Shown: piece after piece, positions 1 through 4,902 of the stretch
Numbering within the stretch: position 1 is the first letter of the stretch
How the letters are laid out: the number at the start of each line of letters is the position of its first letter
Source of the DNA: an uncultured Treponema sp.
Lineage (GTDB): Bacteria; Spirochaetota; Spirochaetia; Treponematales; Treponemataceae
Direction of reading: 5' to 3'
Assembly: GCA_937893155.1 (NCBI GenBank)
Contig: CALBGU010000070.1
Coordinates: forward strand, 1 to 6,473
DNA length: 6,473 nucleotides
Position numbers and translations under genes: made by a program
Notes under the pieces: generated by a model
Databases searched by the model: none
What the model was told of the DNA's origin: nothing
What the model saw: the letters and a program-made list of their open reading frames with translations, nothing else

Positions 1-666
1 GCCTTTGCAAAAATGAAATGCGCCTCCGTGAATATCGTGCGATTCGGGTTTATCTGAAAGCGAGTTTATCATAAACACATCGTGTGCAACTTTGCTCGAT
101 TGTTCCGTGTATTCCTCTAAAAAATCTTTATACTCTCCCTTATAATTCACAAACACGCCCCAAATAATCGGGCAATCAGCCTTGAATCGCTCTGGAAAAT
201 CCCACAAATCCCCGCAAATCGCAATCAAAAACTCTCTTCCGCGATATGAAAACGGCTTTATCTCGCTTCCCTCTTTATAGTGATAATCCGTAATATCAAA
301 CTGCTTCCACCCCTTTGAAACACGACGATAGTTGTGAATGATTTTCCCGTTTTGAATCACCGCACAAGAAGAATACAGCTCTTCCGCGCTTTCCCCCGCC
401 TTTTCTATATAGCCAAAAATAAGGTCAACGCCGTAAAGCGTGGTAAGCTCGCAAATCTTTTTCATTAGCTCGCTGTCTTGCTTTATTGCCGTCTTTTTGT
501 CTTTTTCAAAATCCCAACAAAGCGCGTCGAATCCCTGCAAAAACGCCTCTCCAAAGCACACAATATCTGCTTTTCCCTGTGCGCACAAAAGAGCCTTTTG
601 TATCTGTGAAACATTAAAATCAATGTCGCCGTTTTTGAAAGTGTAGGAAGCAAGAGCAATTCTCAT
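1..666 (-). CDS. Carbon-nitrogen hydrolase (nitrilase superfamily), 3' end cut off by the window edge
   Basis: Reading the minus strand from the ATG at 666 gives 222 uninterrupted residues before the left edge, with no stop codon. Nitrilase-superfamily enzymes are cytoplasmic amidases or carbamoylases that use a Glu-Lys-Cys triad. Here I see the Glu in FGEAFLQGFD (E40), a likely Lys in YRRVSKGWKQF (probably K118) and the nucleophile in AICGDLWDFPE (C151). The order and spacing fit the family, whose members are usually about 260-300 residues, so perhaps 40-80 residues are missing. No Shine-Dalgarno is visible before the ATG. A TATAAT-like hexamer on the minus strand (677-682) lies only 10 bases upstream, so a very short leader is possible. 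The substrate cannot be told from this part. The gene is separated from the tRNAs by a terminator and about 285 bases. Confidence 0.9.
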   Translation of the reverse strand, partial: MRIALASYTFKNGDIDFNVSQIQKALLCAQGKADIVCFGEAFLQGFDALCWDFEKDKKTAIKQDSELMKKICELTTLYGVDLIFGYIEKAGESAEELYSSCAVIQNGKIIHNYRRVSKGWKQFDITDYHYKEGSEIKPFSYRGREFLIAICGDLWDFPERFKADCPIIWGVFVNYKGEYKDFLEEYTEQSSKVAHDVFMINSLSDKPESHDIHGGAFHFCKG

Positions 667-950
667 ATCGAAGCCGATTATACTAAACGCACTATTTTTA
701 TACTAGTAGCAAAAAAGCCGCTGCCTTATAGCAATGAAGTCATTGACTTGTAGCAAAATGTCTAGCCTCTTACCTTGCAGTAGGTGTAAATAGTGTGATT
801 TCATCTCGTAATCAGTCTGTTTACAGTAGGTATAAGGTAAGTGCGTAAGAGTTTTGCTTAAAGACATAGACTCTGATGTATTGTATGTATATGCTAACGA
901 AAGGAAATGTGTTGAAATAGGTTATTGAAGAATGGAAGAATGAGTGAAGA
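667..950. other. Non-coding gap with small repeats
   Basis: No convincing gene is visible here on either strand. The stretch is AT-rich. It contains the 12-base direct repeat CAGTAGGTRTAA at 778-789 and 824-835, lying inside an 8-base inverted repeat CTTACCTT (769-776) / AAGGTAAG (834-841). A looser repeat, TAGTAGCAAAA / TTGTAGCAAAA, lies at about 703-758. The nitrilase promoter is probably at the left end of this gap. Confidence 0.5.
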
Positions 951-984
951 AATAAAAAAAGAACTGAAGTTAATCAGTTCTTTC
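951..984 (-). terminator. Intrinsic terminator of the tRNA transcript
   Basis: A perfect 10-bp stem, AAAGAACTGA (958-967) and TCAGTTCTTT (974-983), encloses a six-base loop. On the minus strand it continues into a T run (957-954). It begins five bases past the 3' end of the tRNA-Tyr gene, so it should end the tRNA-Thr/tRNA-Tyr transcript. Confidence 0.85.
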
Positions 985-988
985 AATG

Positions 989-1070
989 TGGGGAGTGTAG
1001 GATTCGGACCTACGAAGGCGTAGCCAGCAGATTTACAGTCTGTCCCCTTTGACCACTCGGGAAACTCCCC
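989..1070 (-). tRNA. tRNA-Tyr (GTA anticodon)
   Basis: The minus strand folds as a class II tRNA of 82 bases. It has a perfect 7-bp acceptor stem, GGGGAGT / ACTCCCC, and an anticodon stem-loop CAGACTGTAAATCTG with anticodon GTA. A long variable arm is followed by a T arm containing GGTCCGAATCC. The long variable arm with a GTA anticodon identifies tyrosine. The 3' CCA is not encoded. It lies eight bases downstream of tRNA-Thr in the same transcript. The order Thr(UGU)-Tyr(GUA) matches the start of the tufB-linked tRNA cluster of many bacteria, but here the transcript terminates straight after Tyr. Confidence 0.95.
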
Positions 1071-1078
1071 AACAAATT

Positions 1079-1151
1079 AGCCGCCAGTAGGATTCGGACC
1101 CACGACCCCGAGATTACAAATCACGTGCTCTACCAGCTGAGCTATAGCGGC
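1079..1151 (-). tRNA. tRNA-Thr (TGT anticodon)
   Basis: The minus strand folds as a 73-base class I tRNA. It has a 7-bp acceptor stem, GCCGCTA / TGGCGGC, with one G-U pair. The D arm contains AGCTCAGCTGGTAGAGC, the anticodon loop reads ATTTGTAA with anticodon TGT, and the T arm contains GGGTCCGAATCC. The discriminator base is T and CCA is not encoded. It is the first gene of the tRNA pair. Confidence 0.95.
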
Positions 1152-1181
1152 ATTTGTCGTTGTTCGTGCTGAACGATTAGT

Positions 1182-1210
1182 ATATTACACAAATACAAAA
1201 ATAAAGTCAA
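1182..1210 (-). promoter_or_regulatory. Sigma70-type promoter of the tRNA pair
   Basis: On the minus strand, TTGACT (1210-1205) is followed after exactly 17 bases by TAATAT (1187-1182). This lies about 30 bases upstream of the tRNA-Thr 5' end, and the position and direction fit the tRNA transcript. Confidence 0.8.
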
Positions 1211-1276
1211 TAGTCTTTTACAAAAATTATACCTAATTTTGAAAAAAGTAGAGAAAAGGCAAGGCAATTTTGCATT

Positions 1277-1359
1277 ACCCCACGTTGCAAAGGTGCTTTG
1301 TAGAAAGTGCTATGAAGCACAGGCGGCTCTTAACGTGGGGTTTTGAGCCGCTTTTTTTT
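1277..1359 (+). promoter_or_regulatory. Attenuator-like structured leader of the replication gene
   Basis: A long-range 10-bp stem pairs ACCCCACGTT (1277-1286) with AACGTGGGGT (1332-1341). It encloses two small hairpins: CAAAG-GTG-CTTTG (1288-1300) and GTGCT-ATGA-AGCAC (1307-1320). The 3' arm of the long stem is also the loop region of an intrinsic terminator formed by GCGGCTC (1323-1329) and GAGCCGC (1345-1351). Only three bases (1342-1344) would have to span the 10-bp stem if both formed together, so the two folds are probably alternatives. I infer transcription control of the gene starting at 1372. A phage regulatory small RNA ending at this terminator is the main alternative. It matches no riboswitch class that I can name. 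Confidence 0.6.
1323..1359 (+). terminator. Intrinsic terminator ahead of the replication gene
   Basis: GCGGCTC (1323-1329) pairs with GAGCCGC (1345-1351), followed by eight T residues (1352-1359). A weaker inner pairing AAC/GTT (1332-1334 / 1340-1342) can extend the hairpin. It lies 12 bases before the ATG at 1372 and just before that gene's GAGG ribosome binding site, a placement typical of attenuation rather than of a gene end. Confidence 0.8.
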
Positions 1360-1371
1360 CGAGGTTTAGCT

Positions 1372-2115
1372 ATGACTGGATTTGATACATTCGTCGTTTC
1401 TAGCGTGGTCAGCGCAATGATTGAAAATATCGCAGATGGAAAAAAGCGACTTGAGCTTTTGGACGCGATGATACAATACGGGGCGAAAGGCTTAGAGCCT
1501 GTGTTTTCTGATAATTTGCTTGCAACTATTTGGATTTGCGTAAAAGACAGCATTGACACCTCTAAAAGCCGCCGCGTGAAAAAGCAACAAACAGAAGAAG
1601 CCGAAGAAGCCTCTCCCACTCGTCTTCGGGGCAGACCGCGAAAAGAAAGCGTTGCAGAAAGCTCCGAGCAAAGCGAAAGTACAGCGCAGGCACTCGCACA
1701 TCACGCCGCCGAAAGCCCTGAGTATACAAAGCCGTCTATTGACGATGTTTTGACCTTTTGCAAGCAAGAACATTTGAACGTTGACGGTTTTCAATTCGTG
1801 AACTTCTATCAGTCGAACGGGTGGAAAACTAAGACAGGCGCGCCTATTCGTGATTGGAAATCGGTTTGTAAATATTGGGCAAGCACTGCACACCACGCAG
1901 AGAAAAGACTTAATCAAGGGTTTAAGAACGTCTATGAAATGCAAAAAACGGAATACGACAAAGAAAGAGCACCTATGCTTAAAATGCAAGCAACGTACCC
2001 GAAAGACTGGGCTATCTGTATGAACGCACGCAGAAAAGAGCACGACGGCGAATTTTACGGGCTTTCAGAAGCGGCGGTTTTTGAAGAGATGAAGAAAGCA
2101 GGTTTCAAGATTTAA
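1372..2115 (+). CDS. Phage replisome-organiser-like DNA-binding protein
   Basis: This is a 247-residue protein. Residues 1-68 form a helical domain (LELLDAMIQYGAKGLEPVF, then a run like IKSQID in relatives) that resembles DUF6291-type N-domains of phage replication proteins. Residues 70-118 are a polar linker containing an AT-hook-like RLRGRPRK (84-91). Residues 121-170 (PSIDDVLTFC, NGWKTKTG, DWKSVCKYW) match the C-terminal module common in phage replisome organisers and DnaT-like primosomal proteins. From the family I infer recruitment of helicase or DNA to a phage origin; residues 171-247 are not recognised. The start at 1372 is chosen for the GAGG seven bases upstream. In-frame codons at 1270 and 1312 lie inside the leader structure and lack a good SD. 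It leads a three-gene set on the plus strand. Confidence 0.7.
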   Translation: MTGFDTFVVSSVVSAMIENIADGKKRLELLDAMIQYGAKGLEPVFSDNLLATIWICVKDSIDTSKSRRVKKQQTEEAEEASPTRLRGRPRKESVAESSEQSESTAQALAHHAAESPEYTKPSIDDVLTFCKQEHLNVDGFQFVNFYQSNGWKTKTGAPIRDWKSVCKYWASTAHHAEKRLNQGFKNVYEMQKTEYDKERAPMLKMQATYPKDWAICMNARRKEHDGEFYGLSEAAVFEEMKKAGFKI

Positions 2116-2126
2116 GGAGATACACA

Positions 2127-2399
2127 ATGAACGAAACGGAATTAAAAGAGCTTAGACAGCTTTTATTCAGCGCAGGAAACGGCGGCTATATTCTCGACGA
2201 GAAAAACAATCTGTGTTTTGACGGGGACGAGGTCAGTGTTTATAGCGAGGAAAATGACGGCTATGTCAGGGCGGTTTTGGAATACGACAAAGAGTTGCGT
2301 CGGTGGTATGTGAACTACATAGACGAAAAAGACGCATTTCATTTACAGGGCGAAACAGGACCTTTAGACGATATGAGTATTATCAAAGGAGCTGTATGA
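2127..2399 (+). CDS. Small acidic phage protein, function unknown
   Basis: This is a 90-residue, acidic, probably soluble protein rich in Asp, Glu and Tyr. There is no signal peptide or membrane segment. A strong AAGGAG seven bases before the ATG fixes the start. The gene lies 11 bases after the replication gene and its TGA overlaps the next ATG by four bases, so the three are very likely one operon. I do not recognise the family. The alternating charged and aromatic pattern after residue 20 (YILDEKNNLCFDGDEVSVY, RRWYVNYIDE) suggests a small beta-sheet fold. A phage accessory or DNA-metabolism regulator would fit the context, but nothing in the sequence shows it. Confidence 0.75.
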   Translation: MNETELKELRQLLFSAGNGGYILDEKNNLCFDGDEVSVYSEENDGYVRAVLEYDKELRRWYVNYIDEKDAFHLQGETGPLDDMSIIKGAV

Positions 2400-2578
2400 T
2401 GTTGTTGAAGCCGAAGGCGCGGAAGTATTGGAAGCTGTCGATGTACAATGCAGAGCTTGACGGCTTTTTGGTGGTGGCGGTCTGTTTGACCAAGCGCAAA
2501 GCCGAAAAGCTATTACAGGCATATCAAAGCGCAGGCAGATTGTGCCGTATTTCTCCGCACATACGAGGGCTACTTTAA
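2396..2578 (+). CDS. Small basic protein, function unknown
   Basis: This is a 60-residue protein beginning MMLLKPKARKYWKL, with many Lys and Arg, a hydrophobic centre (FLVVAVCLTK, residues 22-31) and a basic end (LCRISPHIRGLL). The AAAGGAG just upstream and the ATGA overlap with the previous gene support the start at 2396, with 2399 as a second in-frame ATG. The segment between the hydrophobic centre and the end (KRKAEKLLQAYQSAGRL) looks helical. I do not recognise the family. The overlap suggests translational coupling to the acidic protein before it. The pairing of an acidic and a basic small protein is notable, but interaction is only an inference. Confidence 0.65.
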   Translation: MMLLKPKARKYWKLSMYNAELDGFLVVAVCLTKRKAEKLLQAYQSAGRLCRISPHIRGLL

Positions 2579-2596
2579 CAAGGCGTATCTTTTTGC

Positions 2597-2678
2597 AAAC
2601 CCACTACCCCCGTTTTGAAAAATGGTGGCTCAAAGGTATATCACACCCCCCAGTCTTGATTTTAAAATGTCAAAAAAT
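2597..2678 (+). repeat. 82-base leader element, copy A (points to the tail-fibre gene)
   Basis: The element begins AAACCCACTACCCCCG and ends near AAAATGTCAAAAAAT, with a conserved core CCCCCCAGTCTTG. It aligns without gaps, at about 12 mismatches in 82, to the minus-strand copy at 5627-5546. Two further short blocks are also shared closer to the genes: GAAAATCGG (2739-2747) and AAAGACTATTA (about 2763-2772). I see no convincing -35/-10 pair inside. It lies 113 bases before the tail-fibre ATG. Confidence 0.85.
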
Positions 2679-2703
2679 CAGCCAAAAGGGTGTTTTTGCA
2701 AAA

Positions 2704-2790
2704 AGATTTTGTTTGAAAAAAAATCTCCTTATCGCGTCGAAAATCGGGGGCTTTAGCCGATGAAAGACTATTAAAAATAAGGAGATTTTT
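2704..2790 (+). promoter_or_regulatory. Ribosome-binding-site sequestering hairpin with a competing arm
   Basis: AAAAATCTCCTTAT (2719-2732) is a perfect 14-base complement of ATAAGGAGATTTTT (2777-2790), which contains the GGAG ribosome binding site of the tail-fibre gene at 2792. The 44-base loop holds TCGG...CCGA and other pairing options. The anti-SD arm can instead pair with AGATTTT (2704-2710) through AAAATCT (2720-2726), which would free the SD. The architecture is that of a translational switch. The part carrying the anti-SD arm is missing from the lysis-cassette copy of this leader. The fold is deduced by eye only. Confidence 0.6.
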
Positions 2791-2791
2791 A

Positions 2792-3853
2792 ATGACAGTT
2801 TCGAGAATTGTAACAATCGGAGAATTACCAAACGCACAGCTTACAGACAAAAGCGTATTGCTTCATAACACAGGGGGCGCAGACGGCAAAGACAAAAATG
2901 TAACGGTTGCACAAATGCGTGATTATCTGGTGAAGCCTGAGGCAGACAGAGCCAAAGAAGCAGAAGCAAAATTGCAAGCAAACATTGACGCAGAGCAAAA
3001 ACGAGCCAAAGAAGCAGAAGCAAAAGAAAGCGCAGAGAGAAAGAGCGCAGACAATGCAGAGGCTCAAGCTCGCCAAAGCGCAGACAATGCAGAGGCACAG
3101 GCTCGTCAAAGCGCAGATACCACGTTGCAAGCAAACATTGACGCAGAAACGGCCCGCGCAGAAAATGCCGAAAGCGATTTGCAGACCGCACTTGACGCAG
3201 AAACGGCGACACGCAAAACCGACGTATCGAACGCAAAGACGGTAAATACAGCGTTGCTTTTGGCGGCGGCGCAGGTGTTGGAGCGGAAGCTAAAGGCGGA
3301 ATTAGAGCGGGCGGTTAATGCCGAAAATGAGCTTTTTGAGGCGGCAGAAAACGAAAGCGAGCGAGCCAGCAGAGCAGAAACCGAGTTGCAAGCACAGCTC
3401 GACACGCTCAAAGCCGATGAGCAGACCGAAGGCAGCATAGCGCAAGCCGTGAACACAGTGAAAACCGATATTTTGGCGAACATCACCGACACGGTAACCG
3501 ACATCGCAAACACCGAAATTCCCAAGCTCACCGAAAGCGCACTTGCCGATGTGAAAAAGCAAGTTACAGCAGCGCAAACGCAAACATCGGCATTGACTGT
3601 TTTCGATACCCGAAATGACAATCAAACGCCAGAATGGTATATGAAAACATATCCGCGCCGTGTTGTATGGGAATTCAAAAACAGTTCAACAATCGGTATT
3701 AGTAGCAATTTATATGTTTCACTCGAAACGATTGTTCAGTGGTCAGATAGTAGCGGCAATTATCCGACACAATATGCACGGCAACACTCGTCTTGTTGGG
3801 TGCGACACGGAACGAGCTTAACTAGCTGGTCAAGCTGGGTAAAAGTGCATTAA
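2792..3853 (+). CDS. Phage tail-fibre protein with long coiled coil and pyocin-knob-like tip
   Basis: This is a 353-residue structural protein of the virion. Residues 1-50 (SRIVTIGELPNAQLTDKSVL, VTVAQMRDYL) resemble the attachment region of many tail fibres. Residues about 50-275 are a charged Ala/Glu/Lys-rich coiled coil with repeats such as LQANIDAE (twice) and two identical 11-residue units SADNAEAQARQ (85-106), implying a trimeric stalk. The last 75 or so residues, with ETIVQWSDSSGNYPTQYA and WSSWVKVH, match the pyocin-knob pattern of receptor-binding tips. SD GGAG lies seven bases before the ATG but is held in a hairpin. No tail, baseplate or chaperone gene is adjacent, which is unusual. 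A bacterial surface coiled-coil protein is less likely, because there is no signal peptide. Confidence 0.8.
   Translation: MTVSRIVTIGELPNAQLTDKSVLLHNTGGADGKDKNVTVAQMRDYLVKPEADRAKEAEAKLQANIDAEQKRAKEAEAKESAERKSADNAEAQARQSADNAEAQARQSADTTLQANIDAETARAENAESDLQTALDAETATRKTDVSNAKTVNTALLLAAAQVLERKLKAELERAVNAENELFEAAENESERASRAETELQAQLDTLKADEQTEGSIAQAVNTVKTDILANITDTVTDIANTEIPKLTESALADVKKQVTAAQTQTSALTVFDTRNDNQTPEWYMKTYPRRVVWEFKNSSTIGISSNLYVSLETIVQWSDSSGNYPTQYARQHSSCWVRHGTSLTSWSSWVKVH
3044..3109 (+). repeat. Two tandem 33-base repeats inside the tail-fibre gene
   Basis: Two adjacent 33-base units (3044-3076 and 3077-3109) differ at only three positions, and both encode SADNAEAQARQ. A third unit starts (SAD) and then diverges. 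The 11-residue period is a hendecad coiled-coil repeat. A separate 20-base-class repeat, TTGCAAGCAAACATTGACGC, occurs near 2972 and 3124. Confidence 0.85.
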
Positions 3854-3860
3854 AGGTTAG

Positions 3861-3903
3861 AAAACCGCCCTATAGTTTTTGACGCTACAGGGCGGGCTTG
3901 TTT
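3861..3903. terminator. Bidirectional terminator between tail fibre and microprotein genes
   Basis: CCGCCCT (3865-3871) pairs with AGGGCGG (3889-3895), with TAG/CTA inside. On the minus strand the stem runs straight into TTTTCT, a good terminator for the microprotein transcript. On the plus strand the tail is GCTTGTTTAG, weaker but placed 11 bases after the tail-fibre stop. It serves two converging genes. Confidence 0.75.
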
Positions 3904-4003
3904 AGAATATGCCTAAAGAAATAAGCATTTTGAATGCACTAAGCACTAAGCAGACGCTTTGAAGCACAATAAGCGTTATAAGAAGTTTTTCAAATCTTGT
4001 CAT
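3902..4003 (-). CDS. 33-residue single-helix membrane microprotein
   Basis: The short frame reads MTRFEKLLITLIVLQSVCLV followed by 13 more residues ending in a TAA at the edge of the terminator hairpin. Nearly the whole chain is one hydrophobic helix with a basic N-terminal end. GAGG ten bases before the ATG is an acceptable SD. It shares the pattern EKL-x-hydrophobic run-Q with the 38-residue protein encoded just upstream on the same strand, suggesting an old duplication. Tiny one-helix proteins of this kind include holin-like type I toxins and small phage membrane regulators. The class cannot be decided from sequence alone. Confidence 0.6.
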   Translation of the reverse strand: MTRFEKLLITLIVLQSVCLVLSAFKMLISLGIF

Positions 4004-4004
4004 A

Positions 4005-4034
4005 TTGACACCCTCAAATAAAATAATCTATATT
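4005..4034 (+). promoter_or_regulatory. Possible antisense promoter inside the microprotein transcript
   Basis: TTGACA (4005-4010) is followed after 18 bases by TATATT (4029-4034) on the plus strand. A transcript would start near 4041 and run antisense to the leader of the 33-residue gene and then to the 38-residue gene. The region is AT-rich, so a chance match is possible. Confidence 0.35.
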
Positions 4035-4036
4035 CA

Positions 4037-4064
4037 AAGCAGGGAGTTTTTACGCTCCCCACTT
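4037..4064. promoter_or_regulatory. Hairpin between the two microprotein genes
   Basis: AAGCAGGGAG (4037-4046) pairs with CTCCCCACTT (4055-4064) over ten positions, with some G-U or mismatched pairs depending on strand. On the plus strand it is followed by GTTTTT, like a terminator. On the minus strand no T run follows, so there it would be a structure within the mRNA leader of the 33-residue gene. Confidence 0.5.
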
Positions 4065-4073
4065 GTTTTTACA

Positions 4074-4190
4074 TTACATAAACATTGCTACAACGCTTAT
4101 GGCGGTCAAGGTTGTCTGAATTGCTGTTATCACTATTGCAAGCAGTGCCAGCTTTTCAGCTCTTGACCATTTTTGTTTTTTCTTTTTCAT
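4074..4190 (-). CDS. 38-residue single-helix membrane microprotein
   Basis: The frame encodes a very basic start (MKKKKQKWSRAEKL) followed by one hydrophobic helix (about residues 14-38, LALLAIVITAIQTTLTAISV) and ends in MFM. The SD is excellent, AAGGAGGTGATAAAG before the ATG, and a consensus promoter lies just upstream, so expression is very likely. It is the first gene of a two-gene transcript, with the 33-residue gene 70 bases further on, and it is divergent to the XRE repressor gene. A positive-inside topology is expected. Candidates are a holin-like type I toxin, a lysis or superinfection protein, or a small signalling peptide. I do not recognise a named family. Confidence 0.75.
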   Translation of the reverse strand: MKKKKQKWSRAEKLALLAIVITAIQTTLTAISVVAMFM

Positions 4191-4207
4191 CTTTATCACC
4201 TCCTTAT

Positions 4208-4261
4208 AAGCGATGTATCGCTTTATGTTTATATAATACACTATCTTTTTTATTTTGTCAA
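4208..4261 (-). promoter_or_regulatory. Promoter and 5' hairpin of the microprotein transcript
   Basis: On the minus strand TTGACA (4261-4256) is followed after 17 bases by TATTAT (4238-4233), close to the sigma70 consensus. The transcript would begin near 4226 with a hairpin AAGCGA-TACA-TCGCTT (4223-4208) directly before the strong SD. A 5' hairpin like this often stabilises short mRNAs, or it may gate access to the SD. Confidence 0.75.
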
Positions 4262-4312
4262 TAGTAATGTATAAATAAATGAATATATTTTATTCTTTTT
4301 TATGTAAAATGC

Positions 4313-4349
4313 ACATAAAACCGTGTTGACAGTATACATAAAATCGTGT
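4313..4349 (+). promoter_or_regulatory. Paired operator-like boxes of the XRE repressor
   Basis: ACATAAAACCGTGT (4313-4326) and ACATAAAATCGTGT (4336-4349) differ at one base and start 23 bases apart, a little over two helical turns. Each has ACA...TGT ends like a partial palindrome. The first abuts the -35 and the second fills the spacer up to the -10, so a bound protein would block RNA polymerase. The adjacent XRE gene makes autorepression the likely use. Confidence 0.65.
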
Positions 4350-4354
4350 AGAAT
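4326..4354 (+). promoter_or_regulatory. Promoter of the XRE gene, likely giving a leaderless mRNA
   Basis: TTGACA (4326-4331), a 17-base spacer and TAGAAT (4349-4354) form a near-consensus promoter. The ATG at 4361 begins seven bases after the -10, where transcription should start, and there is no SD between. Confidence 0.75.
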
Positions 4355-4360
4355 AAAGCT

Positions 4361-4579
4361 ATGGACGTAAAAGAATATATCAATTTAGCCTGTGTAAAAG
4401 CAGGTAACATTTCGCTTGCAGAATTGGCACGGCGTACGGGGCAGACTTCACAAAATCTGCATAATAAATACTCTCGCAATGTTTTCAAGGTGTCGGAATT
4501 GGAGAAAATCGCGGAAGCATTGGACTGTGAGCTTAAAATCCAATTCATCAAAAAGGACACAAAAGAGCCGCTCATTTAG
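4361..4579 (+). CDS. Small XRE/Cro-type helix-turn-helix regulator
   Basis: This 72-residue protein is almost wholly a Cro/CI-type DNA-binding domain. Helix 2, turn and helix 3 are ISLAELARRTGQTSQNLHNK (about 17-36), followed by VSELEKIAEALDCEL (43-57) and a short basic tail. It lacks the dimer or cleavage domain of lambda CI, so it would not sense damage by self-cleavage. It is divergent to the two microprotein genes, with two similar boxes in its own promoter, so it probably represses itself and perhaps the divergent transcript. No SD is visible and the expected transcription start is at the ATG. It could be a lysogeny switch regulator or the antitoxin-like partner of the microproteins. The family is clear; the target is inferred. 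Confidence 0.8.
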   Translation: MDVKEYINLACVKAGNISLAELARRTGQTSQNLHNKYSRNVFKVSELEKIAEALDCELKIQFIKKDTKEPLI

Positions 4580-4594
4580 AAGCAAAACAGAAAC

Positions 4595-4633
4595 AAAAAA
4601 AGTGTCAGCCGTGCGCTCGGTTGACACTTTTTT
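4595..4633. terminator. Strong bidirectional terminator
   Basis: AAAAAAAGTGTCAGCCG (4595-4611) pairs with CGGTTGACACTTTTTT (4618-4633) around a six-base loop, with an A run on one side and a T run on the other. It ends the XRE gene on the plus strand and the holin-like gene on the minus strand. Confidence 0.9.
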
Positions 4634-4636
4634 AAG

Positions 4637-4900
4637 TTATTTTTTGTTTTCGTAAATTTGTTTTTGCCACACATTCGCGCCGATGTAGGCAAGCGGTACG
4701 CCGCACAGCCATTGTGCAATCGTGGTGAATGCGGTGCGGTCGGCGAATACGATAAAGCTCACCATTGCGACCGCCCAAATCGTTACCCACAATTTCGCGC
4801 TTTTTAGTTTGCTGTGCTTTTCGGTCTGTGGGGCGTTTTGCACTTGCGCCGTTTGTGATGACGGGGTGCTGTTTTCGGTTTCGTCAAAATCGGTTTTCAT
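4637..4900 (-). CDS. Holin-like two-helix membrane protein
   Basis: This is an 87-residue protein with a polar Ser/Thr/Gln-rich N-terminal part (1-36), a first membrane helix at about 37-53 (LWVTIWAVAMVSFIVF), a short loop, a second helix at about 57-77 (FTTIAQWLCGVPLAYIGANV) and a charged tail ending in KK. Size, topology and position fit a phage holin that opens the inner membrane so the endolysin can reach peptidoglycan. SD GAGAGG lies before the ATG. It starts two bases after the stop of the amidase gene, so the two are one lysis operon, here in the order endolysin then holin. There is no sequence motif that proves holin function. A general phage membrane protein remains possible. Confidence 0.7.
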   Translation of the reverse strand: MKTDFDETENSTPSSQTAQVQNAPQTEKHSKLKSAKLWVTIWAVAMVSFIVFADRTAFTTIAQWLCGVPLAYIGANVWQKQIYENKK

Positions 4901-4902
4901 TT

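Noticed and set aside
440..646. Plus-strand frame opposite the nitrilase gene
   Set aside because: The minus strand encodes a clear enzyme with catalytic motifs over the same bases.
1079..1270. Phage attachment site at the tRNA-Thr gene
   Set aside because: The element lies on the 5' side of the tRNA, no duplicated tRNA 3' end is present and no integrase gene is visible.
1270..1371. N-terminal extension of the replication protein, or a leader peptide starting at 1312
   Set aside because: It would read through the terminator hairpin and has no good SD, whereas 1372 has GAGG at proper spacing.
2693..2704. 12-base palindrome TTTTTGCAAAAA as an operator
   Set aside because: It is low-complexity in an A/T-run region, with no second copy or regulator tied to it.
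3044..3109. CRISPR-like repeats
   Set aside because: The repeats are directly adjacent, in frame and coding, with no spacers.
2825..3625. Several minus-strand frames rich in Cys, Leu, Ser and Arg opposite the tail-fibre gene
   Set aside because: They mirror the Ala/Glu/Gln-rich repeats of the coiled coil and have no family signature.
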